A stretch of 64,000 nucleotides of DNA from Williamsia soli (GCF_017377795.1 NZ_JAFRDR010000006.1:307345-371344), one strand, 5' to 3'. Positions 1 through 8,587 are shown, numbered from the stretch's first letter. The notes: generated from the sequence alone by a model not told the origin. Translations and numbers: made by a program.

Positions 1-882
1 CGCGTCGTAGGGCATTCGGAAGTGACCACTCTGATTTGTCGCGCACTCATCCGAGATCACGAGATTCGTGGCCCCGGCACCCCGTAGGCCGGCATTGCTC
101 AGGGGTTGGATCACTTCATCCACCCGCGAGGAGATGGTTGTGTACTCGACACCTGCGACGGTGTCGGTCGGGTTGTTCAAACCCTCCAACAGGGGTGAGC
201 CCTGCGACTGCTGCCACAGCGCGGTCGAGACGACTTCCGTGGGCAGCACCGTCTTGGCCAGGTCCATCGAGCCGGGCACCTGTTCGGCGAGCGTGACGAG
301 CCCGTACAGCGTGCTGCCGTAGGTCGGCGACGCCAGGCCGACCCATCGGCCCACCGCGTCGGCGCCGCCGAGTCGATTCGTGTAATAGCGCGAGACCGTC
401 GCGCCCTGGGAGTATCCGACGAGATCCACTTCGGCGGCGCCGGTCGACTGCCGGACCTCGTCGACAAATGTCCTGAGTTGGCCGGCGCTCGTGGGGATGT
501 CCTCGGTGCCGAAGGTGCTCGCGCCCGGCGCCGCGCCGTAATTCAGTGCGTAGACGCAAAACCCGGCATCAGCGAGATGTGGACCGATCGCGGCATAGTC
601 GGAGTATGCGGAGGAATCCGTGCCGTGCAGGAGCACCACAGGGTGGGGATGTGCCGCCGACGGGACGCAGGTGAAATCGTTCACCCCTGGCGGCACTGCG
701 CCCGGATGGGTGCGGGCATACCGCGAGGCGTCGGGGTGTGTGCTCTGGGCAGGGGCAGCCACGACGGGGACCTGCGCGACGGAGACGGGGGCCGGCGCTG
801 CGGCCGCGGGTGATCCGAGGCATGCGGCAACGATCGCGCCGATCGCCACGGCTACGGTCCAGCCACGTTGTCGCTTGCGCAT
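1..882 (-). CDS. Secreted lipase/esterase (Lipase_2, EstA-like), 3' end cut by window edge
   Basis: Open from ATG at 882 through base 1 with no stop (294 codons), so the C-terminus lies outside the window. An AAGAGGTG ribosome binding site precedes the ATG. A signal peptide fills about residues 1-29 (basic start, hydrophobic core, then SPAAAAP). The mature part has the alpha/beta-hydrolase pattern of class-2 lipases: HPVVLLHG near residue 80, the nucleophile elbow GYSQG (Ser158), an Asp in SRVDE and a His in SGHFRMPYD near the cut end, which would complete the triad. It likely hydrolyses acyl esters outside the cell or in the envelope; the substrate is unknown. It follows a monooxygenase gene on the same strand after 82 bp and may be cotranscribed with it. 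Confidence 0.85.
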   Translation of the reverse strand, partial: MRKRQRGWTVAVAIGAIVAACLGSPAAAAPAPVSVAQVPVVAAPAQSTHPDASRYARTHPGAVPPGVNDFTCVPSAAHPHPVVLLHGTDSSAYSDYAAIGPHLADAGFCVYALNYGAAPGASTFGTEDIPTSAGQLRTFVDEVRQSTGAAEVDLVGYSQGATVSRYYTNRLGGADAVGRWVGLASPTYGSTLYGLVTLAEQVPGSMDLAKTVLPTEVVSTALWQQSQGSPLLEGLNNPTDTVAGVEYTTISSRVDEVIQPLSNAGLRGAGATNLVISDECATNQSGHFRMPYDA

Positions 883-964
883 GCGGCACCTCTTGCGTCG
901 CCCGACCCACTCTGACCTGTACATCTGACCACCGGCGACGCCGCCCCGCAGCCGGTCGGTGACT

Positions 965-2092
965 TTACGTCCGTTCGGGGGACCCGGAGAGTAGGGCTTG
1001 CACCACCCGGGCGGCTTCGCGTCCGGCCCGATTGGCGCCGATCGTCGACGCCGACGGACCATACCCCAGTAGTTGCACGCGTGGTTCGGCTTCGACCACG
1101 GTGGCCAGTCTGCCTGTCATCACTATTCCGCCGCCCGGTCCGCGTAGCCTCAGTGGTGCGAGGTGGTCGAGTGAACTGCGAAAACCGGTGCACCAGAGGA
1201 TGACGTCGACGTCGAGGTGATCGGTGCCGGCCTGCCCGGGCGAGCAATCCCAGCACACACCGGTCGCGGTGATGCGGGTGAACATCGGCCGCCACTCCAA
1301 GATGCCGTCGGCCCTGGCCTGTCGGATCGAGTCGTTGACGGGCAAGCCTGTCACCGACACCACGGAACCCGGTGCGAGGCCGGCGCGCACGCGCTCCTCG
1401 ACCCGGGCGACCGCGGCGCGGCCCTGCTCGGCGGTGAAAGAACGTTCGGTGAATCGAGGTTCCGTCCTGCTGCACCAAAAGGTCTGCACCCTATCGGCGT
1501 TGCGCGCGATCTCGATCAGCAGCTGTACCGCGGAGATGCCCGCCCCGACCACCAAGACCCGCTTGCCCGCGAAAGCGCCGGGGTCGAGGTAATCGTGGGT
1601 GTGTAGCTGTGCGCCGGTGAAGGTTTCGATTCCCGGAACATAGGGGATGAAGGGGCGATCCCAGGTGCCGGTCGCATTGATCACGGTGCGTGCCAGCAGG
1701 TCTGATCCGTCGGATGCCGTCACCCGGAAATCGTCGCCGTCTTTGGACACCGCGCGGATATGAACCGGACGCTGCACGTTCAGGCCGAACTTCTCCTCGT
1801 ACTGCGCGAAGTAGTCGGGTACGGCCGTGCGTGCCGGCCAGTGATCACATTCCATTCCGAGTGCCTCGGACAATCCGAGGCCAGGGAGGTCGTGCACGTT
1901 GTTTGCGCCGGCCAAAGTCAGTGTCGGCCAGCGAAATTGCCACGCACCCCCGGGGCCCGGGGAGTGGTCCAGCATGAGGGTGCGGTCACCGAGACCGAAG
2001 CGGTGAAGGTAGTACCCGGCGGACAGACCTGCCTGGCCGCCGCCGATCACCAGCACATCAGTGCGACCTTCGAGGACATCATCGTTCACCAC
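965..2092 (-). CDS. Flavin-containing monooxygenase / CzcO-like NAD(P)-binding oxidoreductase
   Basis: 375 residues with an N-terminal FAD-binding Rossmann motif (VIGGGQAGLSAGYYL, about residues 15-29), a tryptophan-rich region typical of the family, and a second dinucleotide motif VVGAGISAVQLL near residue 180. An ILWCTGF segment near residue 300 resembles the conserved ATG/CTGY motif of group B flavoprotein monooxygenases. Members oxygenate small nucleophiles or ketones using NADPH and FAD in the cytosol; the substrate cannot be read from the sequence. Its start lies only 27 bp from the divergent enoyl-CoA hydratase-like start, so the two promoters must overlap. It is unrelated in detail to the longer monooxygenase at 17448-18926. 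Confidence 0.85.
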   Translation of the reverse strand: MVNDDVLEGRTDVLVIGGGQAGLSAGYYLHRFGLGDRTLMLDHSPGPGGAWQFRWPTLTLAGANNVHDLPGLGLSEALGMECDHWPARTAVPDYFAQYEEKFGLNVQRPVHIRAVSKDGDDFRVTASDGSDLLARTVINATGTWDRPFIPYVPGIETFTGAQLHTHDYLDPGAFAGKRVLVVGAGISAVQLLIEIARNADRVQTFWCSRTEPRFTERSFTAEQGRAAVARVEERVRAGLAPGSVVSVTGLPVNDSIRQARADGILEWRPMFTRITATGVCWDCSPGQAGTDHLDVDVILWCTGFRSSLDHLAPLRLRGPGGGIVMTGRLATVVEAEPRVQLLGYGPSASTIGANRAGREAARVVQALLSGSPERT

Positions 2093-2119
2093 TCAAACAG
2101 TAGCTGTACGCTGACCCCC

Positions 2120-2851
2120 ATGATTGGGACCAGCCGGGACGGCGACGTGCTGACCATTGAACTCCAGCGAGAAGACCAGCGAAACGCGCTCAACCACGAA
2201 CTGGTGGAGGCGCTGTCGGGGGCCTTGACCGACGCGGTCGACGGCGGCGCACGCGCCATCGTCCTCACAGGTCGGGGGACTGTGTTCTGTGCCGGCGCTG
2301 ACTTGTCGGGGCCGGTGTACGAAGAGAATTTCCTGGACAAGCTGCTGGCGATGCTCGGTGTCATCGAGAGCATTCCGGTGCCGGTGATCGCAGCCCTGAA
2401 CGGCCCGGCGATCGGTGCGGGTCTGCAGCTCGCGCTGGCGGCCGACCTCCGGGTCATGGCGCCCGACGCGTTCTGCGGCATTCCCGCAGCCAAAATCGGT
2501 GTCACAGTTGACGAGTGGACAATCCGGCGTTTGGTGTCGCTGGTGGGTGCCGGGGATGCCGCCGGGATCCTGATCGGCTGCGATTCGCTCTCTGCCGAGC
2601 GTGCGTCCACTGTCGGATTCGCCAATCGCATCGGGGATCTGGGTGAGGCACAGCGTTGGGCCGAGATGATCGCCACATTGGCGCCGCTGACCTTGCAGCA
2701 CTACAAGCTGGTGCTCAGCGACGACGGTGCGCGCAACCCGGCTCCCGAGTCCCATCGCGCGGCGATGGTGAAGGCCTGGCAAAGCCAGGACATGGCAGAA
2801 GGGCGCGCCGCACGGTCGGAGAAGCGTCCGCCCGTCTTCACCGGTCGCTGA
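2120..2851 (+). CDS. echA6: EchA6-like crotonase-fold protein (probably non-catalytic acyl-CoA binder)
   Basis: 243 residues from ATG 2120, the length I recall for Mycobacterium tuberculosis EchA6, with the same opening (MIG...LTIELQR...RNALN). It has the crotonase oxyanion motif CAGADLSG near residue 63 and NGPAIGAGLQLALAADLRV near residue 95. Where active hydratases carry the two catalytic glutamates, this protein has AAKIG (about residues 123-127) and a VDEW segment, so hydratase activity is doubtful. Mycobacterial EchA6 is known as a non-catalytic fatty acyl-CoA shuttle to FAS-II and mycolate synthesis, and a similar role is inferred. In M. tuberculosis echA6 lies next to accD3; here accD3 is 8 kb away. 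An upstream in-frame extension exists but overlaps the divergent gene, so the short start is preferred. Confidence 0.85.
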   Translation: MIGTSRDGDVLTIELQREDQRNALNHELVEALSGALTDAVDGGARAIVLTGRGTVFCAGADLSGPVYEENFLDKLLAMLGVIESIPVPVIAALNGPAIGAGLQLALAADLRVMAPDAFCGIPAAKIGVTVDEWTIRRLVSLVGAGDAAGILIGCDSLSAERASTVGFANRIGDLGEAQRWAEMIATLAPLTLQHYKLVLSDDGARNPAPESHRAAMVKAWQSQDMAEGRAARSEKRPPVFTGR

Positions 2852-3025
2852 CGCGTCCGTTCCGGTAGCTGCATCGCCGGACCTGCGGCGTATGTCCGAA
2901 ATGACCGTTTCCAGTGGTTTTCATATCGGTAACACGACAGCAGCCCGCCAGATACATGGCGGCCATAAGTTCAGCCAGTCTTCAGCACAGAGGGCGCGCG
3001 GGATGCTGCACGTGAGGGGATATGA

Positions 3026-4714
3026 ATGTCAGTGGACAACTCGGGGAAGGCGGCGGACCCCTTAGCGGGTGCCGAATTGCCCAGCAACATCAATGCGATG
3101 AGCGAGACACTCGAGGATTACACCCTCAGGTTCGCGCCCCGCAGCTATCGCAAGTGGGGCCCGGCGGTCGTCGCGACCTCGGCTCTGGGCGGTATCGCCT
3201 ATCTCGCCGACTTTGCCATCGGCGCCAACATCGGTATCGCCAACGGTACCGGTAACGCGCTGTGGGGCATTCTCATTTTCGCGGTGGTCATCGTCCTCAC
3301 CGGATATCCACTGGCGTACTATGCGGCTCGATACAACATCGACCTCGACCTCATCACCCGCGGTAGCGGCTTCGGCTACTACGGGTCGGTGCTCACGAAC
3401 GTCATCTTCGCGTCGTTCACCTTCATTTTCTTTGCGCTCGAGGGTTCGATCATGGCTCAGGGCCTCAAGTTGGGCCTGCACATTCCGCTGTGGCTGGGCT
3501 ACCTGATTTCCTCGGTGATGGTCATTCCGCTGGTGATCTACGGCATGAAGACCCTTGCCACCCTGCAGGTGTGGACCACGCCGCTGTGGCTGGTCATGAT
3601 GGTTCTCCCGTTCCTGTACCTGGTCATCAAGCACCCCGACGCGATCGGCGACTTCCTCGCGTTCAGCGGTGGCACCGATGCGCAGGGTGGTCACGGCGTC
3701 AGCTTCGCCGGCACGATGCTCGCTGCCGGTGTCTGTTTATCCCTCATCGCGCAGATCGCCGAACAGATCGACTACCTGCGGTTCATGCCGCCCAAGACGC
3801 CCGAGAATTCACGTCGCTGGTGGACCGCCGTCATCACGGCCGGACCGGGCTGGGTGTTCTTCGGCGCCATCAAGCAGATCGTCGGCCTGTTCCTGGCCGT
3901 CTACCTGATCATGAACTTCGCCGACGAGGCCGGCGTCGCCAACGAGCCGGTGCAGCAGTTCCTGGCCGTCTATGAGGAGTTCATGCCGCACTGGCTGGCG
4001 ATGACCCTCGCGGTGATCCTGGTCGTCATCTCCCAGATCAAGATCAACGTCACCAACGCGTACTCGGGTTCACTGGCCTGGACCAACAGCTTCACCCGCG
4101 TCACCAAGACCTACCCGGGTCGCCTGTTCTTCGTGTTCTTCAACGTCGCGATCGCGTTGGTCCTGATGGAAGCCAACATGTTCAGCTTCCTGAACAACAT
4201 CCTCAACTTCTACGCCAACATCGCCATCGCCTGGATCGTCGTCGTCGCTTCCGACATCGCGATCAACAAGTACCTGCTGAAGATCTCGCCGAAGGTGCCG
4301 GAGTTCCGTCGTGGCATGCTCTACAACTTCAACCCGGTCGGCTTCATCAGCGTGATCCTCGCCGGTGGCCTGTCGATCCTGATCTACTTCCACGCATTCG
4401 GTGATGCCATTCAGCCGTACTCGCCGCTCTTCGCGTTGATTCTGGGGCTGGTCCTGCCGCCGATCATCGCGTTGGCGACGAAGGGCAAGTACTACCTGCG
4501 GCGCACCGACGACGGCATCGATCTCCCGATGTTCGACGAGCACGGCAACCCGGCAGACGACAAGCTCATGTGCTGCGTCACCGGAATCGAGTTCGAGCGA
4601 CCCGACATGCTCATGTCGGCCAAGCCCGGTCCGAACGGGGAGAAGCAGTACATCAGTTCGCTCGCCCTGTCATGCGACAAGACGGGGGAGCACGTCCTGC
4701 CCGCCCAGAAGTAG
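3026..4714 (+). CDS. NCS1-family permease (purine-cytosine permease-like)
   Basis: 562-residue polytopic membrane protein with about 12 hydrophobic segments between residues 45 and 490. The hydrophilic N-terminus contains YTLRFAPRSYRKW, and a soluble tail of about 75 residues contains two Cys-Cys/Cys positions. The order of segments (ALGGIAYLADFAIGANIGIANG, later QIAEQIDYLRFMPPKTPENSR and a TNAYSGSLAWTNSF stretch) fits the nucleobase:cation symporter-1 family, which imports nucleobases, hydantoins or related compounds. The substrate is not predictable. ATG 3026 is chosen over the out-of-frame ATG 3022 because GAGGGGA sits 5 nt upstream. It is a single-gene unit closed by the strong hairpin at 4727-4792. 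Confidence 0.8.
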   Translation: MSVDNSGKAADPLAGAELPSNINAMSETLEDYTLRFAPRSYRKWGPAVVATSALGGIAYLADFAIGANIGIANGTGNALWGILIFAVVIVLTGYPLAYYAARYNIDLDLITRGSGFGYYGSVLTNVIFASFTFIFFALEGSIMAQGLKLGLHIPLWLGYLISSVMVIPLVIYGMKTLATLQVWTTPLWLVMMVLPFLYLVIKHPDAIGDFLAFSGGTDAQGGHGVSFAGTMLAAGVCLSLIAQIAEQIDYLRFMPPKTPENSRRWWTAVITAGPGWVFFGAIKQIVGLFLAVYLIMNFADEAGVANEPVQQFLAVYEEFMPHWLAMTLAVILVVISQIKINVTNAYSGSLAWTNSFTRVTKTYPGRLFFVFFNVAIALVLMEANMFSFLNNILNFYANIAIAWIVVVASDIAINKYLLKISPKVPEFRRGMLYNFNPVGFISVILAGGLSILIYFHAFGDAIQPYSPLFALILGLVLPPIIALATKGKYYLRRTDDGIDLPMFDEHGNPADDKLMCCVTGIEFERPDMLMSAKPGPNGEKQYISSLALSCDKTGEHVLPAQK

Positions 4715-4726
4715 TCCTTGTCGAGC

Positions 4727-4792
4727 AAACCCACCCGCTCCGGGCACAACCAGGTGATGCAGCACCTGGGTGTGCCGGGAGCGGGTGGGTTT
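4727..4792 (+). terminator. Long near-perfect hairpin terminator after the NCS1 permease
   Basis: Two 22-nt arms beginning AAACCCACCCGCTCC and ending GGAGCGGGTGGGTTT pair with a single mismatch. The loop contains a second 7-bp stem (CCAGGTG/CACCTGG). It starts 12 nt after the permease stop. The arm ends in TTTGTC, so the T-tract is short, but the stem is strong enough to act as an intrinsic terminator in either direction. Confidence 0.8.
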
Positions 4793-4844
4793 GTCTCAGG
4801 CACCCGTGAGCCGACGACGCCGGTGGAATGCCATCGCTGATGGT

Positions 4845-4861
4845 CTTGTTGGACCAACAAG
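4845..4861. promoter_or_regulatory. Candidate operator palindrome CTTGTTGGACCAACAAG
   Basis: A perfect 8+1+8 palindrome 41 bp upstream of the NAD(P)H-binding reductase start. It is immediately followed by a second small inverted repeat (TGCCCT-AGC-AGGGCA, 4862-4876). The position fits a repressor site for the downstream gene; GntR/FadR- and TetR-type proteins bind palindromes of this style. No regulator gene is adjacent, so the identity of the binder is unknown. Confidence 0.45.
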
Positions 4862-4902
4862 TGCCCTAGCAGGGCAAGCCCATCAACGACGAAGGGATTC
4901 AC

Positions 4903-5565
4903 ATGTCACGTGTCGCCATTATCGGAGGCCACGGCAAGATCGCGCTCCAGCTCGCCAAGATCCTGACCGGCGAAGGCCACGAGGTCAGTTCGCTGATTCG
5001 TAACCCGGATCAGTCCGACGACATCAAGGCGACCGGCGCGACTCCGGTCATCGCCGACGTCGAAAACCTCTCCACGGACGAGATCGGTGAGGCCATCAAG
5101 GGTCACGACGCCGTGGTGTTCTCGGCCGGTGCCGGCGGAGGCAACCCGGACCGTACGTACGCGGTCGACCGGGATGCGGCGATTCGCAGCATCGATGCCG
5201 CCCTGAAGGTCGACGTACCCCGCTACCTGATCGTCTCGTACTTCGGTGCCGGACTGGATCACGGAGTGCCCGAGAGTGATTCGTTCTACGCCTATGCCGA
5301 GGCCAAGGCCGAGGCGGACGACTATCTGCGTAAGACGACTCTGCTGTGGACGATCATCGGACCGGGCAAGCTCACCGACGACGCCGGCACCGGCCGGATC
5401 GCGACCAAAGAGCGCGGCGCCGACTACGACGGGGTTCCACGCGCGGACGTCGCTGCGGTCATCGCCGCAGCACTGCAGACGCCGTCGAGCGTCGGAACCA
5501 CCATCGATTTCGTCAGCGGCGAGACCCCGATCGCCGACGCTGTCAAGGGCGCCGCACCCGCGTAA
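4903..5565 (+). CDS. NAD(P)H-binding atypical SDR (YwnB/YhfK-like)
   Basis: 220 residues. The N-terminus is VAIIGGHGKIALQLAKIL, a Rossmann glycine motif of the NmrA-like/atypical SDR group, followed by DAVVFSAGAGGG and a YAYAEAKAEADDYL stretch in the position of the SDR Tyr-x-x-x-Lys. The length and the absence of a large C-terminal domain fit small NAD(P)-dependent reductases or redox sensors such as YhfK and YwnB. The substrate is unknown. It is monocistronic: a strong terminator lies upstream and it ends 7 nt from the convergent kinase gene. The palindrome at 4845-4861 suggests dedicated regulation. Confidence 0.75.
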   Translation: MSRVAIIGGHGKIALQLAKILTGEGHEVSSLIRNPDQSDDIKATGATPVIADVENLSTDEIGEAIKGHDAVVFSAGAGGGNPDRTYAVDRDAAIRSIDAALKVDVPRYLIVSYFGAGLDHGVPESDSFYAYAEAKAEADDYLRKTTLLWTIIGPGKLTDDAGTGRIATKERGADYDGVPRADVAAVIAAALQTPSSVGTTIDFVSGETPIADAVKGAAPA

Positions 5566-5572
5566 CCGCTGG

Positions 5573-6487
5573 TCAGTCGGGTAGTGACGCCGTCGCCGAC
5601 GACCAGTCGACGTCGCCGTGGTCACTGCCCAGGCCCGTCGCCACCACCCCGGCGACCGCGCATCCGAGTTGTGCAGCCCGCAGCAGACTGAAGTCGTTCA
5701 ACCGGCCGGCTATGAAGCCGGCCGAGAACGCATCCCCGCAGCCACTGGTGTCGACGACCTCGACATCGGTGGCTGCGGCGTGTTCGGCCGCAGTGGCCGT
5801 CACCACCCAGGCACCGTCGGCACCCGCGGTCACCGCCACGCATCCCACTCCGCGTTCGATCAGCAGGCGACACGCTGCGACGAGGTCGGCGCCCCCGGTG
5901 AAGCCGAGTACCTGTTCGTCGTTGGGCAGCAGATAGTCCAGATGCGGCAGAACAGGCTCGATCCACGCCAGCACCCCGGGGTCACCGGGCGCCAGGATGT
6001 CGGCCGAAATGGTCACCCCCGCAGTACGGATTTTCTCGAGAGTCGGCGCGAGCTCGGCCGGGTTGAGAAGCTCGGGTGCCCCGATGTGTACATGGTCCGC
6101 CGATGTGAGGAGCTCGATCGGGACCTGGTCCAGCGGGTACGTCAGGTTGGCGCCGGGCAGGTGCAGGGCAGGCCGATCGCCGTTGCTCCTGATCGGCAGC
6201 ACGCTCATCGACGTCGGTTGATCATCTACTCGCAGCAGATGTTCGGTCACGACCCCGAAGCGTTGCAGTTGGGTGATCAGCAGGTCGCCGGAGTCGTCGC
6301 GGCCCAGGGCCCCGACGGTGGACACTGCAGCTCCCAGTTTGGCGAGGGTGATCGCCGTGCCGCCCGCAGGACCGGCGGGAACCAGTCGGATGTGTGGGAC
6401 CAGTACGGCGCCTTGCCCTTCCGGTATCTGATCGACGGGATGTACCACCACGTCGAGAACGTGGGCGCCGAACGTCACTACCTGCAT
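5573..6487 (-). CDS. PfkB-family carbohydrate kinase
   Basis: 304 residues from ATG 6487, which has GGAGAAAG upstream. It carries the PfkB N-terminal region (VPAGPAGGTAITLAKLGA, around residues 36-53) and the C-terminal signature DTSGCGDAFSAGF (around residues 242-254), whose Asp is the catalytic base and whose glycines form the anion hole. It would phosphorylate a sugar or nucleoside hydroxyl with ATP in the cytosol. It starts 4 nt after the stop of the class II aldolase gene, so the two are cotranscribed and probably act in one short pathway: phosphorylation, then aldol cleavage. The exact sugar is not identifiable. A longer in-frame extension overlaps the aldolase and is rejected. Confidence 0.85.
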   Translation of the reverse strand: MQVVTFGAHVLDVVVHPVDQIPEGQGAVLVPHIRLVPAGPAGGTAITLAKLGAAVSTVGALGRDDSGDLLITQLQRFGVVTEHLLRVDDQPTSMSVLPIRSNGDRPALHLPGANLTYPLDQVPIELLTSADHVHIGAPELLNPAELAPTLEKIRTAGVTISADILAPGDPGVLAWIEPVLPHLDYLLPNDEQVLGFTGGADLVAACRLLIERGVGCVAVTAGADGAWVVTATAAEHAAATDVEVVDTSGCGDAFSAGFIAGRLNDFSLLRAAQLGCAVAGVVATGLGSDHGDVDWSSATASLPD

Positions 6488-6491
6488 GGTT

Positions 6492-7142
6492 CTACTTTCT
6501 CCGGAGAGGTGAGTAGCCACGCTCCGCGGCGGCCACCGCCACCTGGACGAGTTGTTCCTGGGTGAGCGTGGCACCGGTTCCGACCGCAGCGGTGCGGAGA
6601 TGGATTTCGGCCAACCATTCCACGAGTTCGATCCTGTCGCAGGCAATTCCGAGCGATTCGCCGTAAGCGACCGAGCCGTGGTTTCGCATCAGTGCTGCCG
6701 TCCGTTCGGCGAGAGCGGCCGCAACGGCGTCGGTGAGGGCCTGGGTCCCGAAGATCTCGTGGGGCGCCACGCGCACTGCGCCGCCGAGCAGAGCGGCGGT
6801 GTAATGGACGGCCGGTAGCTCGTCGACGAGATTGGCTGCCGCGATCGACGCGACCGGATGCGCGTGGACCACCGCGCCGGCATGTGTGGAGCGATAGATC
6901 TCGAGGTGGAGCAACAGCTCGGAGGTCGGGCGGTGCTCGGTGTCCTCGAGCACGTTTCCGTCGAGGTCGGTGACCACCACCTGGTCAGCGGTCATCTCGG
7001 CAAGGTCGGCGCCACTGGGCGTTGTGAACACCCGATCGGCGTCTCGAACCGACAGGTTGCCGCCGGTCCCGATCACCAGGCCGCGGGTGGCCAGGCGATG
7101 GGCCGCGACTGTGAGCCCTTCCCGCACGACGTCGGAGTCCAT
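6492..7142 (-). CDS. Class II aldolase/adducin-family protein (fuculose-phosphate aldolase-like)
   Basis: 216 residues from ATG 7142. It shows the phosphate-binding GTGGNLSVRD near the N-terminus, an acidic stretch ELLLHLEIYR carrying the expected catalytic Glu, the zinc ligands HAHP near residue 95, and RNHG further on. These are the hallmarks of FucA/AraD-type enzymes that reversibly split a sugar phosphate into dihydroxyacetone phosphate and an aldehyde. It is first gene of a two-gene operon with the PfkB kinase. No isomerase is present beside it, which the classical fucose or ribulose routes and the DHAP shunt for 5-deoxyribose would need. An upstream ATG adds 17 low-complexity residues and is not favoured. 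Confidence 0.85.
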   Translation of the reverse strand: MDSDVVREGLTVAAHRLATRGLVIGTGGNLSVRDADRVFTTPSGADLAEMTADQVVVTDLDGNVLEDTEHRPTSELLLHLEIYRSTHAGAVVHAHPVASIAAANLVDELPAVHYTAALLGGAVRVAPHEIFGTQALTDAVAAALAERTAALMRNHGSVAYGESLGIACDRIELVEWLAEIHLRTAAVGTGATLTQEQLVQVAVAAAERGYSPLRRK

Positions 7143-7213
7143 GGCGATGAGGTTATCGGGTGGTGGCGGCGATCGGGTGGAGATCGCCGCCACCGGTAGA
7201 GCAGGGCGATGAT

Positions 7214-8587
7214 TCAGACGGCAGGCTCCAGCGCGTCGTACTGCGACCGCGAGAACCGGCCCGCGGGAGCGAACTTCGCCAGGATCGAGTCGGCGTCCTC
7301 TCCCGTGACCTGCTTGATCAGCGACTTCGCGTCGTCGACCGAGTTGATCGAGAGCACCGGCGACGGGTCGGACAGCAGACCGAACAGGGCGGACCCGAAC
7401 TTCGGATTGGTCGCCGCAGCAGGGAACAGCACTGAGGCATACTCGGCGAAGAGGGGGTCGCGCAGGAAGATGCGGGTGGCGAGGTTGGCCGCGTCGACGC
7501 GGCTTGTGAGGAAGTTGTTGTAGGTGTCGTTGATCCAGGCGTCGTCGAACTCGCCTTCATGGTCCTTGGCGGCGGCGAGGAACTGGGCTGCCTGGATGAA
7601 GCCACTCTGGGCTCCCTGTCCGGTGATGGGGTCGTAGGACACGGCGGTGTCGCCCAGTGCGACGATGGAGTGGCCGCTTGCGGTGTGTCCCAGTGCTTTC
7701 CGGACCACCGGTCGAACAGCTCCCTGGATCCACGAATGCGGGTCTTCGTCGATGACACGGGTGCTGAGTACCTCGGGAAGGTCCCAGTCGAAGTATTCGC
7801 GGTGTAGGTCGATGACGACCTTGTGCGCGGAATGGGCGTCGGTGACCGACTGGAATCGCCGCTCCCATTCGCTGCCCGGCTGTGCCCAGCCGAGGAATGA
7901 CCAGGATGGCCCGGCGTCCTTGTGCAGATACGGACCCCACCAGCCCTCGCCTTGATCGGCGAAGTTGAAGGCCTGATGTTTGGCTCCCGCCGGACTCCGA
8001 TGAGCGAACACGTCGTCGCCGTGGCCGAGTCCGGCGACGGTGAGCAGCAGGACGCTGCGCTGGGGGCTCTGGTAGGGCGATCGCGACTCATCGACCGAGA
8101 ACAGACCGGAGAGACCGGCTTTGCCGGTGGCGACGAAGGTGAGGTCGTTCTCGCCGGCGATGGTGTCAAGGCGCTCGGGGTCGACGTTCTCGACGACGAA
8201 GCGCCCACCCTTTTCGAGGAATTGCGTCAGGCGCTCATCGACCTTGAGCCGGGTGTCGACACCGACCGCCTCCCAGCCCGGGAAGTCTGCGTCGAAATCG
8301 AGGAGCTCGGAGTAGTCGTGCCCGCTGCCGGTGATGGTCCGCGCACTGATGCCGGTGACCTGGGGTGCGCGGCCCAGGAAATTGTCCACTCCCAGTGCGG
8401 TTTCCGATTGCTGTGAAAGTCCGAACGTCACTGCGGTTCCGGTGGCCGGGATGTCCCGGAAGAGGCTCTGCTGATCGCGTTCGCTGTAGACGGTGACGTC
8501 GAACCCGGCGTTCAGGAATCCGACGGCTGCTGAAATACCCGTCTGGCCGGCTCCGATGATGGCGACGGAACGGTTGGTGCTGGTCAT
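7214..8587 (-). CDS. StyA-type styrene/indole monooxygenase oxygenase component
   Basis: 457 residues, beginning with a FAD-binding motif IIGAGQTGISAAVGFL (about residues 9-24). A GDTAVSYDPITGQGAQSG segment near residue 320 is the second FAD contact of the group. Length and architecture match StyA/SMO group E flavoprotein monooxygenases, which epoxidise styrene, indole or related alkenes with reduced FAD supplied by a separate reductase (StyB). No StyB-like flavin reductase is in the window; the divergent neighbour is a nitroreductase, which could conceivably supply flavin, but this is speculation. It is transcribed alone, with 177 bp to the divergent start. Confidence 0.85.
   Translation of the reverse strand: MTSTNRSVAIIGAGQTGISAAVGFLNAGFDVTVYSERDQQSLFRDIPATGTAVTFGLSQQSETALGVDNFLGRAPQVTGISARTITGSGHDYSELLDFDADFPGWEAVGVDTRLKVDERLTQFLEKGGRFVVENVDPERLDTIAGENDLTFVATGKAGLSGLFSVDESRSPYQSPQRSVLLLTVAGLGHGDDVFAHRSPAGAKHQAFNFADQGEGWWGPYLHKDAGPSWSFLGWAQPGSEWERRFQSVTDAHSAHKVVIDLHREYFDWDLPEVLSTRVIDEDPHSWIQGAVRPVVRKALGHTASGHSIVALGDTAVSYDPITGQGAQSGFIQAAQFLAAAKDHEGEFDDAWINDTYNNFLTSRVDAANLATRIFLRDPLFAEYASVLFPAAATNPKFGSALFGLLSDPSPVLSINSVDDAKSLIKQVTGEDADSILAKFAPAGRFSRSQYDALEPAV

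Noticed and set aside
2852..3025. Riboswitch upstream of the NCS1 permease
   Set aside because: The 174-bp leader was read for purine, guanidine and TPP-type cores and no convincing match was seen; only an ordinary ribosome site is present.
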